From Ectothiorhodospira shaposhnikovii (GTDB taxonomy: Bacteria; Pseudomonadota; Gammaproteobacteria; Ectothiorhodospirales; Ectothiorhodospiraceae): a stretch of DNA of 59,274 nucleotides. Made by a program: the position numbers and the translations under genes. This document shows positions 52,366 through 59,274 of the stretch, piece by piece; position 1 is the first letter of the stretch; each line of letters begins with the position of its first letter. The stretch is from assembly GCF_016584105.1 (NCBI RefSeq), contig NZ_NRSM01000022.1, forward strand, positions 1 through 59,274. Reading direction: 5' to 3'. The notes under the pieces are model-generated. The model saw nothing but the letters and a program-made list of their open reading frames with translations, was not told the DNA's origin and did no database searches.

Positions 52366-53616
52366 CTAGCTGAAAGCAGCCCGGATGATGAGGAAGAAAA
52401 TGATGGACAGCAACGCCCCCGCCGGCAGGGTGATGATCCAGGACATGAAGATCGCCCGCACCACGCTGAGGTTGATGGCCGCGATTCCCCGCGCCAGCCC
52501 CACGCCCAGGATGGCCCCCACCAGGGTATGGGTGGTGGAGATGGGCAGCCCGGTGCCGGAGGCCAGTACCACGGTCATGGCCGCCGCCAGGGTGGCGGCA
52601 AAGCCGCGGCTGGGCGTGAGCTGGGTAATCCCCGTACCCACGGTGGCGATCACCCGATGGCCGTAGGTCACCAGTCCCAGCACAATCCCGCATCCACCCA
52701 GGAGGAGGATCCACATGGGCATGGCGGCCTGTACCGACACTTCGCCGGTCTGCACCACGCTGACCACCGCCGCCAGGGGACCGACCGCGTTGGCCACGTC
52801 ATTGGAGCCATGGGCGAAGGCCATGGCGCAGGCGGTCACCAGCATCAGGACACCGAAGACCTTTTCCACGTTGCTGAAGTGGAAATCCCGGTCATCGGCC
52901 GGATCGAAACGCAGGCGGCGGATGGCCAGCAGGCCCAGGCCCGCCGTCATCAGGGCAAACACGGCGGCAATGCCGTAACTCTGGAAGGTGGTGAAGTCCA
53001 GCCCCAGGTGGGTCAACCCCTTGAGCAGGGTGATGAGGGCGGTGAAGAATGCGGCGAGGAAGATGTAGAAGGGAACGTAGCGCTTGGCATTATCCAGGGG
53101 ATTGGGAGTGTCCAGTATCAGGACCTGGACACTGCGGAAGAGGACGAAGGCGACCACCCCCGACAGGGCCGGCGACAGGACCCAGCTGATGGCGATGGCG
53201 CCCACCTTGCCCCATTGCACCGCTTCCATGCCGATGGCCACGATGGCAAAGCCGATGATGGCGCCGACGATGGAATGGGTGGTGGATACCGGCCAGCCGA
53301 AGATGGAGGCCACCAGAAGCCAGGTCCCCGCCGCCAGCAGGGACGCCAGCATGCCGAAGACCAGGATCTCCGGTGTCCCGGACAACAGGTTGGCGTCCAG
53401 CATCCCGGAACGGATGGTCTGGGTCACCGCCCCACCCGCCAGCCAGGCGCCGGCGAACTCGAAGATGGCGGCAATGATCACCGCCTGCTTGATGGTCAGG
53501 GCCCTGGATCCCACCGAGGTGCCCATGGCATTGGCTACGTCGTTTGCGCCCACACCCCAGGCCATGAAAAAGCCGAAGATGCACGCCAGGACGATGAATA
53601 GCGTCGCGTATTCCAT
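52366..53616 (-). CDS. pit: Inorganic phosphate transporter (PiT family)
   Basis: 416 residues, about ten membrane helices. The two inverted signature repeats are GANDVANAMGTSVGSRAL near the N-terminus and HGSNDVANAVGPLAAVV in the second half, with GWPVSTTHSIVGAI and GLPISTTHTLVGAI. It carries phosphate as a metal complex driven by protons or sodium. It lies 33 bases downstream of a PhoU-like DUF47 gene, the usual partner. Confidence 0.96.
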   Translation of the reverse strand: MEYATLFIVLACIFGFFMAWGVGANDVANAMGTSVGSRALTIKQAVIIAAIFEFAGAWLAGGAVTQTIRSGMLDANLLSGTPEILVFGMLASLLAAGTWLLVASIFGWPVSTTHSIVGAIIGFAIVAIGMEAVQWGKVGAIAISWVLSPALSGVVAFVLFRSVQVLILDTPNPLDNAKRYVPFYIFLAAFFTALITLLKGLTHLGLDFTTFQSYGIAAVFALMTAGLGLLAIRRLRFDPADDRDFHFSNVEKVFGVLMLVTACAMAFAHGSNDVANAVGPLAAVVSVVQTGEVSVQAAMPMWILLLGGCGIVLGLVTYGHRVIATVGTGITQLTPSRGFAATLAAAMTVVLASGTGLPISTTHTLVGAILGVGLARGIAAINLSVVRAIFMSWIITLPAGALLSIIFFLIIRAAFS

Positions 53617-53649
53617 AGGATTGTCAGTTTTTTGTAGGTCTGAAGGAGA

Positions 53650-54330
53650 TCAGTGGGCCAGCATGAGTCGCAGGCGACTACCGACCCGCTGAGCCAGGTC
53701 GGCCAGGTCACCGATCTCGTCGATGATCCGGTACATGAAGATCACATCCACCGGTGGCAGGGAGCGTTCCATGGCAAAGAGTTCGGCACGAACCCGGATC
53801 TGGATCCGGTCGGTATCGTGCTCGATGGTATCCAGTTCCTTGAGGATGGACTCCATCACATCCACTTCATGTCCCCGAAAGCCGGTCTCCACCAGGTCTT
53901 CCAGTTCATGCACGGCCTGGGAGGCCTTGCGGGTCGCCTCGGTGCTGCGATCCAGGAAGTCCCTCAGCAGGGGGTGGAGAGTGTCGGGGAACGTCATCCG
54001 CCGGCCCAGGATCAGGCCGGCGATGTCCTTGGCGGTATTGGCAATGCCGTCCTGGACGGTGAGGGCTTCCAGGACATCCCGGCGTGACATGGCCAGCATC
54101 ATGCCCTTGGGTAGATGCTGGCGCAGATCCTTCTTGAGCAGGTCCGCCTCGTGTTCCAGTTCGGCGATGCGATTGCGCAGGGATTCGGCCTGTTCCCAGT
54201 CCTGGGCCATGACCGCCTCCATGAAGGCGGGCAGTTCAGCCACACAGGCCTGCACCTTTTCGGCATGAAGCTGCAGGGGGCGGACCGGCGACTTTCCGAA
54301 CAGATCGAAGAAATAACTCTTTGGAGGCAT
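53650..54330 (-). CDS. DUF47/PhoU-like protein (TIGR00153 type), Pit partner
   Basis: 226 residues from ATG 54330. An all-helical cytoplasmic protein of the PhoU-related DUF47 family, beginning MPPKSYFFDLFGKSPVRPLQ and rich in long amphipathic helices (LRNRIAELEHEADLLKKDL). The conserved E/D-rich clusters (ELEHEAD, ELDTIEHDTDRI) are thought to bind metal. Members usually sit directly before PiT transporters and probably control them. A possible weak Pho-box pair lies 30-47 bases upstream. Confidence 0.92.
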   Translation of the reverse strand: MPPKSYFFDLFGKSPVRPLQLHAEKVQACVAELPAFMEAVMAQDWEQAESLRNRIAELEHEADLLKKDLRQHLPKGMMLAMSRRDVLEALTVQDGIANTAKDIAGLILGRRMTFPDTLHPLLRDFLDRSTEATRKASQAVHELEDLVETGFRGHEVDVMESILKELDTIEHDTDRIQIRVRAELFAMERSLPPVDVIFMYRIIDEIGDLADLAQRVGSRLRLMLAH

Positions 54331-54359
54331 GGGGTAACCAGACCTGGAAAACGGCGATT

Positions 54360-54377
54360 GTAACGGAATTATGACGC
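54360..54377 (-). promoter_or_regulatory. Weak Pho-box candidate upstream of the PhoU-like/pit operon
   Basis: On the minus strand GCGTCAT-AATT-CCGTTAC gives two half-boxes with an 11-base period, matching CTGTCAT at 5 and 4 of 7 positions. It overlaps a possible -10 (TACAAT), which is not the usual placement. A better-looking CTGTCAT-N4-TATTCAT at 54411-54428 is in the opposite orientation. Confidence 0.25.
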
Positions 54378-54424
54378 CGGACGGGAGTTTCTGGCCCGAC
54401 ATTCACGCCGCTGTCATGAAATAT

Positions 54425-55792
54425 TCATATTGGTCCGTCCGACACCTCCCTGGCCCGCTCTGCCCGGGCACCCTCGCTGCCGCGCCGCACAATCCGGTCA
54501 CGCCCGAAATGACAGGTGAAGGTACTGCCCTCCCCCGGCGTGCTCTCGATCTCCAGGCGGGCGCCGTGGCGCTGAAGCACATGCTTGACGATGGCCAGAC
54601 CCAGTCCGGTACCGCCGGTATTGCGGCTGCGATCCGAGTCCACCCGATAGAAGCGCTCCGTCAGACGGTGGACATGCTGGGGGGGGACGCCGATACCGGT
54701 ATCCCGGACCTGGAAATGGGCGCCATGCTCATCTTCGTGCCAATGCACACTGATGGTGCCGCCATCGGGCGTGTAGTTGATGGCGTTGGTGACCAGATTG
54801 GAAAAGGCGCTGTGCAGCTCGGTATTGGAGCCCCGCAACCAGAGGGCCTCATCCACCTCCAGGGACAGACTCTGCCCCCGCTCACCAATGAGCATGCGCG
54901 CCTCTTCCTCAATGCCGTGGATCAGGGCGGGAACGCTCACCGGTGACTGCGCGGTGGCCGCGGTATCCCGGGTCTCCAGTCGGGACAGGGTCAGAAGATC
55001 CTCGATGATGCGCCGCATGCGCACCGCCTGGGACTCCATGGAACGCAGGGAGCGCCGGATTTCCGGCTCCAGGGACTCCTCATCCGCCAGCGCTTCCAGG
55101 TACCCGGCGATGACCGTGAGCGGGGTACGCAGCTCATGGGAGACATTGGCGACAAAATCACGCCGCATGGATTCCAGCATGTGCAGACGGGTAACATCCC
55201 GCACCGATAGCAGGAACTGCTTGTCGCCGTAGGGCACGATGCGGGCAGACAGCATCACCCGCTCGTCCGGCCCGCGGGGAAACTCCACCGCATCGCTGTA
55301 GTCCCCCGAGTACATGTAGCGGACAAACTCGGGATGACGCAGCAAATTGGTGACACGCCGACCGATGTCCCGGGGGGATTCCAGTTCCAGCAGACTGATG
55401 GCGGCGCCGTTGAACCACTCGATGTCGAAGCGGCTGCCCAGGATCACCGTGGCATCCGGCATGGCGGCGCTGGACTCATGGAAACGGTTGAGCAGCTTGG
55501 CGATCTTCTTCTTGCGCCGTCGACTGCGTTGGTAGAGCCGGTACTGCTCGTAGATCAGATCACCCCAGACCCCGCCGGCATGGGGCGGCTCGGACCGCTT
55601 GCCCACCTGAATCCAGCGATGGAAGCGGCGCAACTGACGCAACTGCCAGGCCACATAGGCGGACAGGGCAAGCACCAGCATCCAGGCCAGATGGCCGAAC
55701 AGGGCACCCAGCACCAGACCGGCAAGAATGAAGCCGGCCAGACGCCAGAATTCCACCTTCCAAGGACTGCCTGAACGGGAATCCAGAAGCAT
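54425..55792 (-). CDS. phoR: Phosphate-regulon sensor histidine kinase PhoR
   Basis: 455 residues. Two N-terminal membrane helices with almost no periplasmic loop (about 15-50), a charged linker, a PAS domain (about 105-200, ATVILGSRFDIEWFNGAA), HisKA with FVANVSHELRTPLTV, and HATPase with NLVTNAINYT and GGTGLGLAIVKHV. This layout is diagnostic of PhoR, which senses phosphate through the Pst/PhoU complex. It lies nine bases after phoB. Confidence 0.95.
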   Translation of the reverse strand: MLLDSRSGSPWKVEFWRLAGFILAGLVLGALFGHLAWMLVLALSAYVAWQLRQLRRFHRWIQVGKRSEPPHAGGVWGDLIYEQYRLYQRSRRRKKKIAKLLNRFHESSAAMPDATVILGSRFDIEWFNGAAISLLELESPRDIGRRVTNLLRHPEFVRYMYSGDYSDAVEFPRGPDERVMLSARIVPYGDKQFLLSVRDVTRLHMLESMRRDFVANVSHELRTPLTVIAGYLEALADEESLEPEIRRSLRSMESQAVRMRRIIEDLLTLSRLETRDTAATAQSPVSVPALIHGIEEEARMLIGERGQSLSLEVDEALWLRGSNTELHSAFSNLVTNAINYTPDGGTISVHWHEDEHGAHFQVRDTGIGVPPQHVHRLTERFYRVDSDRSRNTGGTGLGLAIVKHVLQRHGARLEIESTPGEGSTFTCHFGRDRIVRRGSEGARAERAREVSDGPI

Positions 55793-55801
55793 GGGCCGGG
55801 C

Positions 55802-56494
55802 CTACGTCTGCTGGGAGAAGCGATAGCCGGCACCGCGCACCGTCTGTACGAAACGGTCGCAGCCGGAGGGGGCCAGCACCTTGCGCAGGCGCAGGATGTG
55901 GACATCCACCGTGCGCTCCTCCACATAGGTATTGCGCCCCCAGACCCGGTCCAGCAGCTGGGATCGGGAATAGACGCGCTCGGGATGCGTCATGAAGAAG
56001 TGGAGCAGACGGAACTCCGTTGGCCCCATCTCCAGGGCCTCGCCGCCCACGGTCACCCGGTGACTGGAGGGGTCCAGGGTCAGACCGTCCACGGTGATGG
56101 GTCGGGACTGTTCTTCCGGGATACTGCGCCGAAGGACCGCCTTGATCCTGGCCACCAGCTCCCTGGGGGAAAAGGGCTTGGTGATGTAATCATCCACTCC
56201 GGCCTCCAGGGCGCCCACCTTGTCATCCTCCTCCCCCCGGGCGGTGAGCATGATGATGGGCAACTCGGCGGTGTATTCCTCGCGTTTGAGGCGCCGGGCC
56301 AGATCAATGCCGCTGGTGCCGGGCAGCATCCAGTCCACCACCACCAGATCCGGCAGCCGTTCCGCCAGCCGGGTATGGGCCTCATTGGCATCGCCGGCCT
56401 CCACCATGCGGAATCCGGCCCGAGACAGGGCAAAGCCCACCATCTCGCGAATGGCCGGCTCATCCTCGACCAAAAGTATGGTCTTTTCACTCAT
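55802..56494 (-). CDS. phoB: Phosphate-regulon response regulator PhoB
   Basis: 230 residues from ATG 56494; the longer upstream frame has no support. Receiver domain with phospho-accepting Asp in VVVDWMLPG, Thr in [10 protein letters not shown], and Lys in [16 protein letters not shown]. The OmpR-type winged helix follows ([40 protein letters not shown]). It activates phosphate-starvation genes. Three 11-base-spaced Pho-box repeats lie upstream, fitting autoregulation. Confidence 0.96.
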   Translation of the reverse strand: MSEKTILLVEDEPAIREMVGFALSRAGFRMVEAGDANEAHTRLAERLPDLVVVDWMLPGTSGIDLARRLKREEYTAELPIIMLTARGEEDDKVGALEAGVDDYITKPFSPRELVARIKAVLRRSIPEEQSRPITVDGLTLDPSSHRVTVGGEALEMGPTEFRLLHFFMTHPERVYSRSQLLDRVWGRNTYVEERTVDVHILRLRKVLAPSGCDRFVQTVRGAGYRFSQQT

Positions 56495-56547
56495 ACGTTC
56501 ATCATCCTTCAACCTGTCTTTGACGCGGCTATTACAACGAGAATTTA

Positions 56548-56573
56548 TGACATGATGGTGACATTGCAATGAC
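56548..56573 (-). promoter_or_regulatory. Triple Pho-box repeat upstream of phoB
   Basis: Read on the minus strand, GTCAT, GTCAC and GTCAT occur at exactly 11-base intervals (TGAC on the plus strand at 56548, 56559 and 56570). This is the spacing of PhoB half-sites. They lie 54-79 bases upstream of the phoB start. Confidence 0.65.
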
Positions 56574-56684
56574 TGCAACCACCGACCGCCCCTTTCCAGG
56601 TTGTCATGCCACGGACACATTGCGGAATTAAAGTGACGAATCCGTTAAGAATTGGATTCCCGATCAGACCCCCAAGAGAACGCC

Positions 56685-57518
56685 ATGCGCATTCTGCTTT
56701 TGACCCTATTGCTGCTGTCGACCTGCGCCGTGGCGGCAAATCCAACAACGGATCCGGATCCCGAGGCACAGGCCCACCACTATCTGGCGCAGGACCCACC
56801 AGCCCATGATCAGGCCAGAGCCCTGTTCATGCAGGCCGCCGAGCAGGGTTCACCCACCGCCATGGCCTACCTGGGATGGATGTTCGAACACGGCCACGGA
56901 ACGGCACCCGACGGTGAACAGGCGGTGTACTGGTACGGCCAGGCCGCCCGTGCGGGCGCCCTGCCCTATGCCATGCATCTGGGCTGGATCCATCTGAGGG
57001 GCGAACTGGTCCCACGGGACCGGGAAACCTCGGAAGACTGGTTTCGATACGCCATCGACCAAGGGCATGCGCCCGCCCGGGTGGCGCTGGCCTCCATCTG
57101 GATCGCCGACGCCCTCGGAGGACGTGATCCGGATCTGGCCCTGGAGGCGGAGGCCCTGCTGTTACCGGCCATGGAAGCCGGTGAAGTGCTGGCCCTGTAT
57201 TTCCTGGCACGACTCTATATAGAGGGAATCGGCAGCGTGACGGCGGATGACGACAAGGCCTTCCACTACACCCGCGAGGGTGCTCGACAGGGGCACCCCC
57301 GCATGCAGGCCTGGCTGGCCATGATGCACGCGGACGGTCGGGGCGTGGCCGCCGATCCCGTGGCCGCCATCCAGTGGTCGAATCTGGCGGCGGCGGGGGG
57401 CGATGAACTGGGAATGGAACTGCGCCAGGCACTGGAATCCCGGGCCACACCGGAACAGATCCAGGAGGGCCGGGGCCGGGCGGTGACCTGGGCCCTCTCC
57501 CATGGGCAGCCGGACTAA
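56685..57518 (+). CDS. Exported Sel1-repeat protein
   Basis: 277 residues from ATG 56685. A signal peptide (MRILLLTLLLLSTCAVAA) is followed by about five Sel1-like helical repeats (AMAYLGWMFEHGHGTAPD, YAMHLGWIHLRGELVPRD, MQAWLAMMHADGRGVAAD), forming a superhelical protein-binding scaffold in the periplasm. No catalytic motif. It is divergent from phoB; whether the Pho boxes also affect it cannot be told. Confidence 0.88.
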   Translation: MRILLLTLLLLSTCAVAANPTTDPDPEAQAHHYLAQDPPAHDQARALFMQAAEQGSPTAMAYLGWMFEHGHGTAPDGEQAVYWYGQAARAGALPYAMHLGWIHLRGELVPRDRETSEDWFRYAIDQGHAPARVALASIWIADALGGRDPDLALEAEALLLPAMEAGEVLALYFLARLYIEGIGSVTADDDKAFHYTREGARQGHPRMQAWLAMMHADGRGVAADPVAAIQWSNLAAAGGDELGMELRQALESRATPEQIQEGRGRAVTWALSHGQPD

Positions 57519-57613
57519 CAGTCCTCGACCCCGGAGGCGCCTTTGTCTAAACTGCCTCACCAACTGAGACATGGACACCCTGTCCATGCGGAATTGCGGT
57601 TGGGAGCAGTCAG

Positions 57614-58396
57614 ATGAGACGCGTGATCTTCAATCAGAAGGGGGGGGTGGGCAAGTCCACCATCACCTGCAACCTGGCAGCCATCAGCGCCAGCCACGGC
57701 CTGCGAACGCTGGTCATCGACCTGGACCCCCAGGGCAATTCCAGCCATTACCTGATGGGGCAGGCCGCCGATACCTGCAAGCACACCATGGCCGACTTCT
57801 TTGCCTCCACCCTGGGCCTGTTCCGGATTACCGGTCGCACCGCTTCGCTGGATCAGTTCGTCAGCCCCACCCCGTTCGAGAACCTGAGCATATTGCCCGC
57901 CAACCGGGAACTGGAAAACCTGCAGACCAAGCTGGAGTCCCGCTACAAGATCTACAAGCTGCGCGATGCCCTGGATGCCATCGCAAAGGACTATGACTGC
58001 ATCTACATGGACACCCCACCGGCACTGAACTTCTTCACCCGCTCAGCACTGATCGCCTCGGAACGCTGCCTGATTCCCTTTGACTGCGACGACTTTTCCC
58101 GCCGCGCCCTGTACGAACTGCTGGACAACGTGCGGGAGATTCAGGAAGACCACAATGACCGGCTGCAGGTGGAAGGCATCATCGTCAACCATTTCCAGTC
58201 CGGCGCCAATCTGCCCCGGGCACTGGTGGACGAACTGGTCAGCGAGAACCTGCCGGTACTGGCCACCTACCTGTCTGCCTCGGTGAAGATCCGCGAATCC
58301 CACCAGCATGCCCGCCCCATGATCCATCTGGCGCCCAATCACAAGCTGACCGCCGAGTATCAGGCCCTGTACCGGCTGCTCAACGGCCACGCCTGA
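57614..58396 (+). CDS. ParA-family ATPase (orphan)
   Basis: 260 residues, cytoplasmic. Deviant Walker [18 protein letters not shown], Walker A' [10 protein letters not shown] and Walker B YMDTPPAL place it in the ParA/Soj/MinD group of positioning ATPases. It has no N-terminal DNA-binding extension. No parB or parS-like gene is adjacent, so it is not the chromosomal parAB pair and may position another cargo. GGGAG is seven bases before ATG 57614. Confidence 0.88.
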   Translation: MRRVIFNQKGGVGKSTITCNLAAISASHGLRTLVIDLDPQGNSSHYLMGQAADTCKHTMADFFASTLGLFRITGRTASLDQFVSPTPFENLSILPANRELENLQTKLESRYKIYKLRDALDAIAKDYDCIYMDTPPALNFFTRSALIASERCLIPFDCDDFSRRALYELLDNVREIQEDHNDRLQVEGIIVNHFQSGANLPRALVDELVSENLPVLATYLSASVKIRESHQHARPMIHLAPNHKLTAEYQALYRLLNGHA

Positions 58397-58409
58397 GCCA
58401 ACGGTCCCG

Positions 58410-58661
58410 CTACTTGCGGGACTCCTTGAGGAAGAAGGCCCCCAGACCGATGAAGATGCCGCCCACCACCAGGGCGGCGGTTCCGCCGATACCCTGCCCT
58501 TCCCCCACGGTCAGGCGGCTGACCCAGATCTCCCCGCCCAGCAGGGTGAACAGGCCCACAACAATCAACAACAGACCCACCAGAACCAGGCCCATGTCGG
58601 TCTTCTTCCGGCGTCCCCCGGAATCCGGTGCCCTGCCCGAACGCTTGAACGGGTGCCGCAT
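58410..58661 (-). CDS. Small two-helix membrane protein
   Basis: 83 residues from ATG 58661 (GAGG six bases upstream). It has a basic N-terminus (MRHPFKRSGRAP, GGRRKKTD) and two membrane helices (about 24-45 and 60-77), ending FFLKESRK. I do not recognise a family. It starts a few bases after the tautomerase stop, so the two are an operon. Confidence 0.6.
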   Translation of the reverse strand: MRHPFKRSGRAPDSGGRRKKTDMGLVLVGLLLIVVGLFTLLGGEIWVSRLTVGEGQGIGGTAALVVGGIFIGLGAFFLKESRK

Positions 58662-58669
58662 GACCCGCC

Positions 58670-58870
58670 TCAACCCTGGCGCCGAAGCACGGTCACGCTC
58701 TCGCCACCGATGCCCCAGTTGTCGGTTTCCACTTCATCGATGACCACCACCGTGGTCTTGGGATTCTTGCCCAGCACATCCACCAGCAACTGGGTGGCGC
58801 CGCGGATCAGCTCGGCCTTCTGTTCGGGGGTGGCGCCTTCACGGGTGATCTTGATGTTGACATAGGGCAT
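58670..58870 (-). CDS. 4-oxalocrotonate tautomerase-family protein
   Basis: 66 residues, typical length. After removal of Met the N-terminal Pro (PYVNIKITREG) is the general base of this family, followed by GATQLLVDVLGKNPKTTVVV. GGAG is eight bases before ATG 58870. Real substrates of such small tautomerases are often unknown. Operon with the small membrane protein downstream. Confidence 0.88.
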   Translation of the reverse strand: MPYVNIKITREGATPEQKAELIRGATQLLVDVLGKNPKTTVVVIDEVETDNWGIGGESVTVLRRQG

Positions 58871-59034
58871 GGGCTGGACTCCGCTGTGTGATGAACCAAA
58901 CGCCGGTCACCGGCGAGGATACCGGCATCAACACCATGATGCCAATGGTAGCTAACTCTGGCCAGGGAGACACGGTCCGGGTATGGTGACGAGGAATCAT
59001 TTCCTTTCTTTCATCCATGCAAGGGAGGTATTTC

Positions 59035-59153
59035 ATGGGCGTTGAAGTCACCGGTCTTTTGAGTCTGATCCTCCTGATCGCCATCATCTGGGCGATCGTG
59101 AGCACCGTTCAGAGCCGTGCGGGCACCGGGGCCAAGGTGCTCTGGATCGTCCT
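59035..59153 (+). CDS. PLDc_N-type small membrane protein, 5' exon interrupted by a group II intron
   Basis: ATG 59035 has a strong AGGGAGGT site. The 39 complete codons present encode one membrane helix and then the start of a PLDc_N-like segment (IIWAIVSTVQSRAGTG, AKVLWIVL). In relatives the chain goes on to a second helix with a P-x-x-G type turn. Here, directly after ...KVLWIV and two bases of the next codon region, the sequence becomes a group II intron. Reading through would add a few foreign residues and stop at TGA 59179-59181. The 3' exon lies outside the window. Confidence 0.7.
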
Positions 59154-59274
59154 GTGTACGCCCGACATGGGCATGAACTGATGGGGTGAAAGTCCCCTGT
59201 AGGAGTACCTGTGATGTCCACTCTGTGGACGACTGTAACTACTAGCCGACGGCAAGGGCAAACCCGTGAGGGAA
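59154..59274 (+). mobile_element. Group II intron, 5' end (cut by window edge)
   Basis: From 59154 the sequence reads GTGTACGCCCGACATGGGCA, the characteristic 5' end of bacterial group II introns. Then follow GGGGTGAAAGTCCCC, another domain I hallmark, and CTAGCCGACGGCAAGGGCAA. Only about 120 bases are present, so the intron-encoded reverse transcriptase, domains V/VI and the 3' splice site are not visible. Such introns are usually multi-copy, which fits the contig ending here. Confidence 0.82.

Noticed and set aside
54411..54428. CTGTCAT-GAAA-TATTCAT as a Pho box for the pit operon
   Set aside because: Oriented away from the PhoU-like/pit genes and lying at the end of phoR; orientation matters for PhoB activation.
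57614..58396. Chromosome-partition parA
   Set aside because: No parB, parS-like or gid genes nearby; it looks like an orphan ParA-type ATPase.

Overview
The window looks like one complete contig from a GC-rich gammaproteobacterium, most likely a purple sulfur bacterium of the Ectothiorhodospiraceae type. The evidence is a pair of bacteriochlorophyll antenna genes (LH alpha and beta, about 9.5-9.84 kb) under a promoter with a PpsR/CrtJ-type site, a CrtC/AttH-family gene, a CbbR-like regulator beside a carboxysomal-type carbonic anhydrase, and an otherwise typical gammaproteobacterial housekeeping set. Both ends look like assembly boundaries. The left end is a head-on junction between a ribF fragment and a truncated rfaH-like gene. 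The right end stops about 120 bases into a group II intron.

Layout. 0-9.1 kb: a surface-polysaccharide region with wza-wzc-wecA-rfaH-like on the minus strand, then a PEP-CTERM protein, a CrtC/AttH-like protein and the Wzb phosphatase on the plus strand. Two sigma-54 promoter matches face away from each other in the 729-base gap between wza and the PEP-CTERM gene. 9.1-9.94 kb: antenna operon. 10-21 kb: mostly minus strand, with lrgAB, a DUF3617 protein, a large GGDEF-EAL protein, a YdjM-like membrane protein, plsC, hypF and trkH. A 532-base gap here holds a cluster of DnaA boxes. 21-26 kb: a sodium:solute symporter with a 39-residue companion, DUF1820, tRNA-Ser, purU, an FKBP-rhodanese fusion and the 4.5S RNA gene. 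26-36.9 kb: signalling proteins (dCache-HAMP, PAS-GAF-PAS-GGDEF, HDOD), ispG, motAB, and csoSCA divergent from cbbR. 36.9-45.6 kb: tRNA-Val, a 25-codon Cys/Lys-rich ORF, DUF4282, a cysteine-depleted Hsp33 homologue, a YffB-like protein, a binding protein with a hybrid kinase, a frameshifted chemoreceptor and sodB. 45.8-59.3 kb: argD-argF, then a phosphate/polyphosphate block (ppk, ppx, sixA, pit, PhoU-like, phoR, phoB), a Sel1 protein, a ParA-like ATPase, small proteins, and a small membrane-protein gene interrupted by the group II intron.

The genes form a few functional groups. The first makes, exports and tunes a surface polysaccharide, with a PEP-CTERM protein probably co-regulated through sigma-54. 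The second is the photosynthetic antenna. The third covers phosphate sensing, uptake and storage, with three Pho-box repeats in front of phoB. A fourth is a scattered c-di-GMP/two-component/chemotaxis signalling set. Most genes are ordinary. The items most worth a second look are the lone csoSCA-cbbR pair with an intact zinc site, the paired sigma-54 promoters, the DnaA-box cluster, the Hsp33 without its redox cysteines, and the alpha-before-beta antenna pair. I found no CRISPR array, prophage or transposase.
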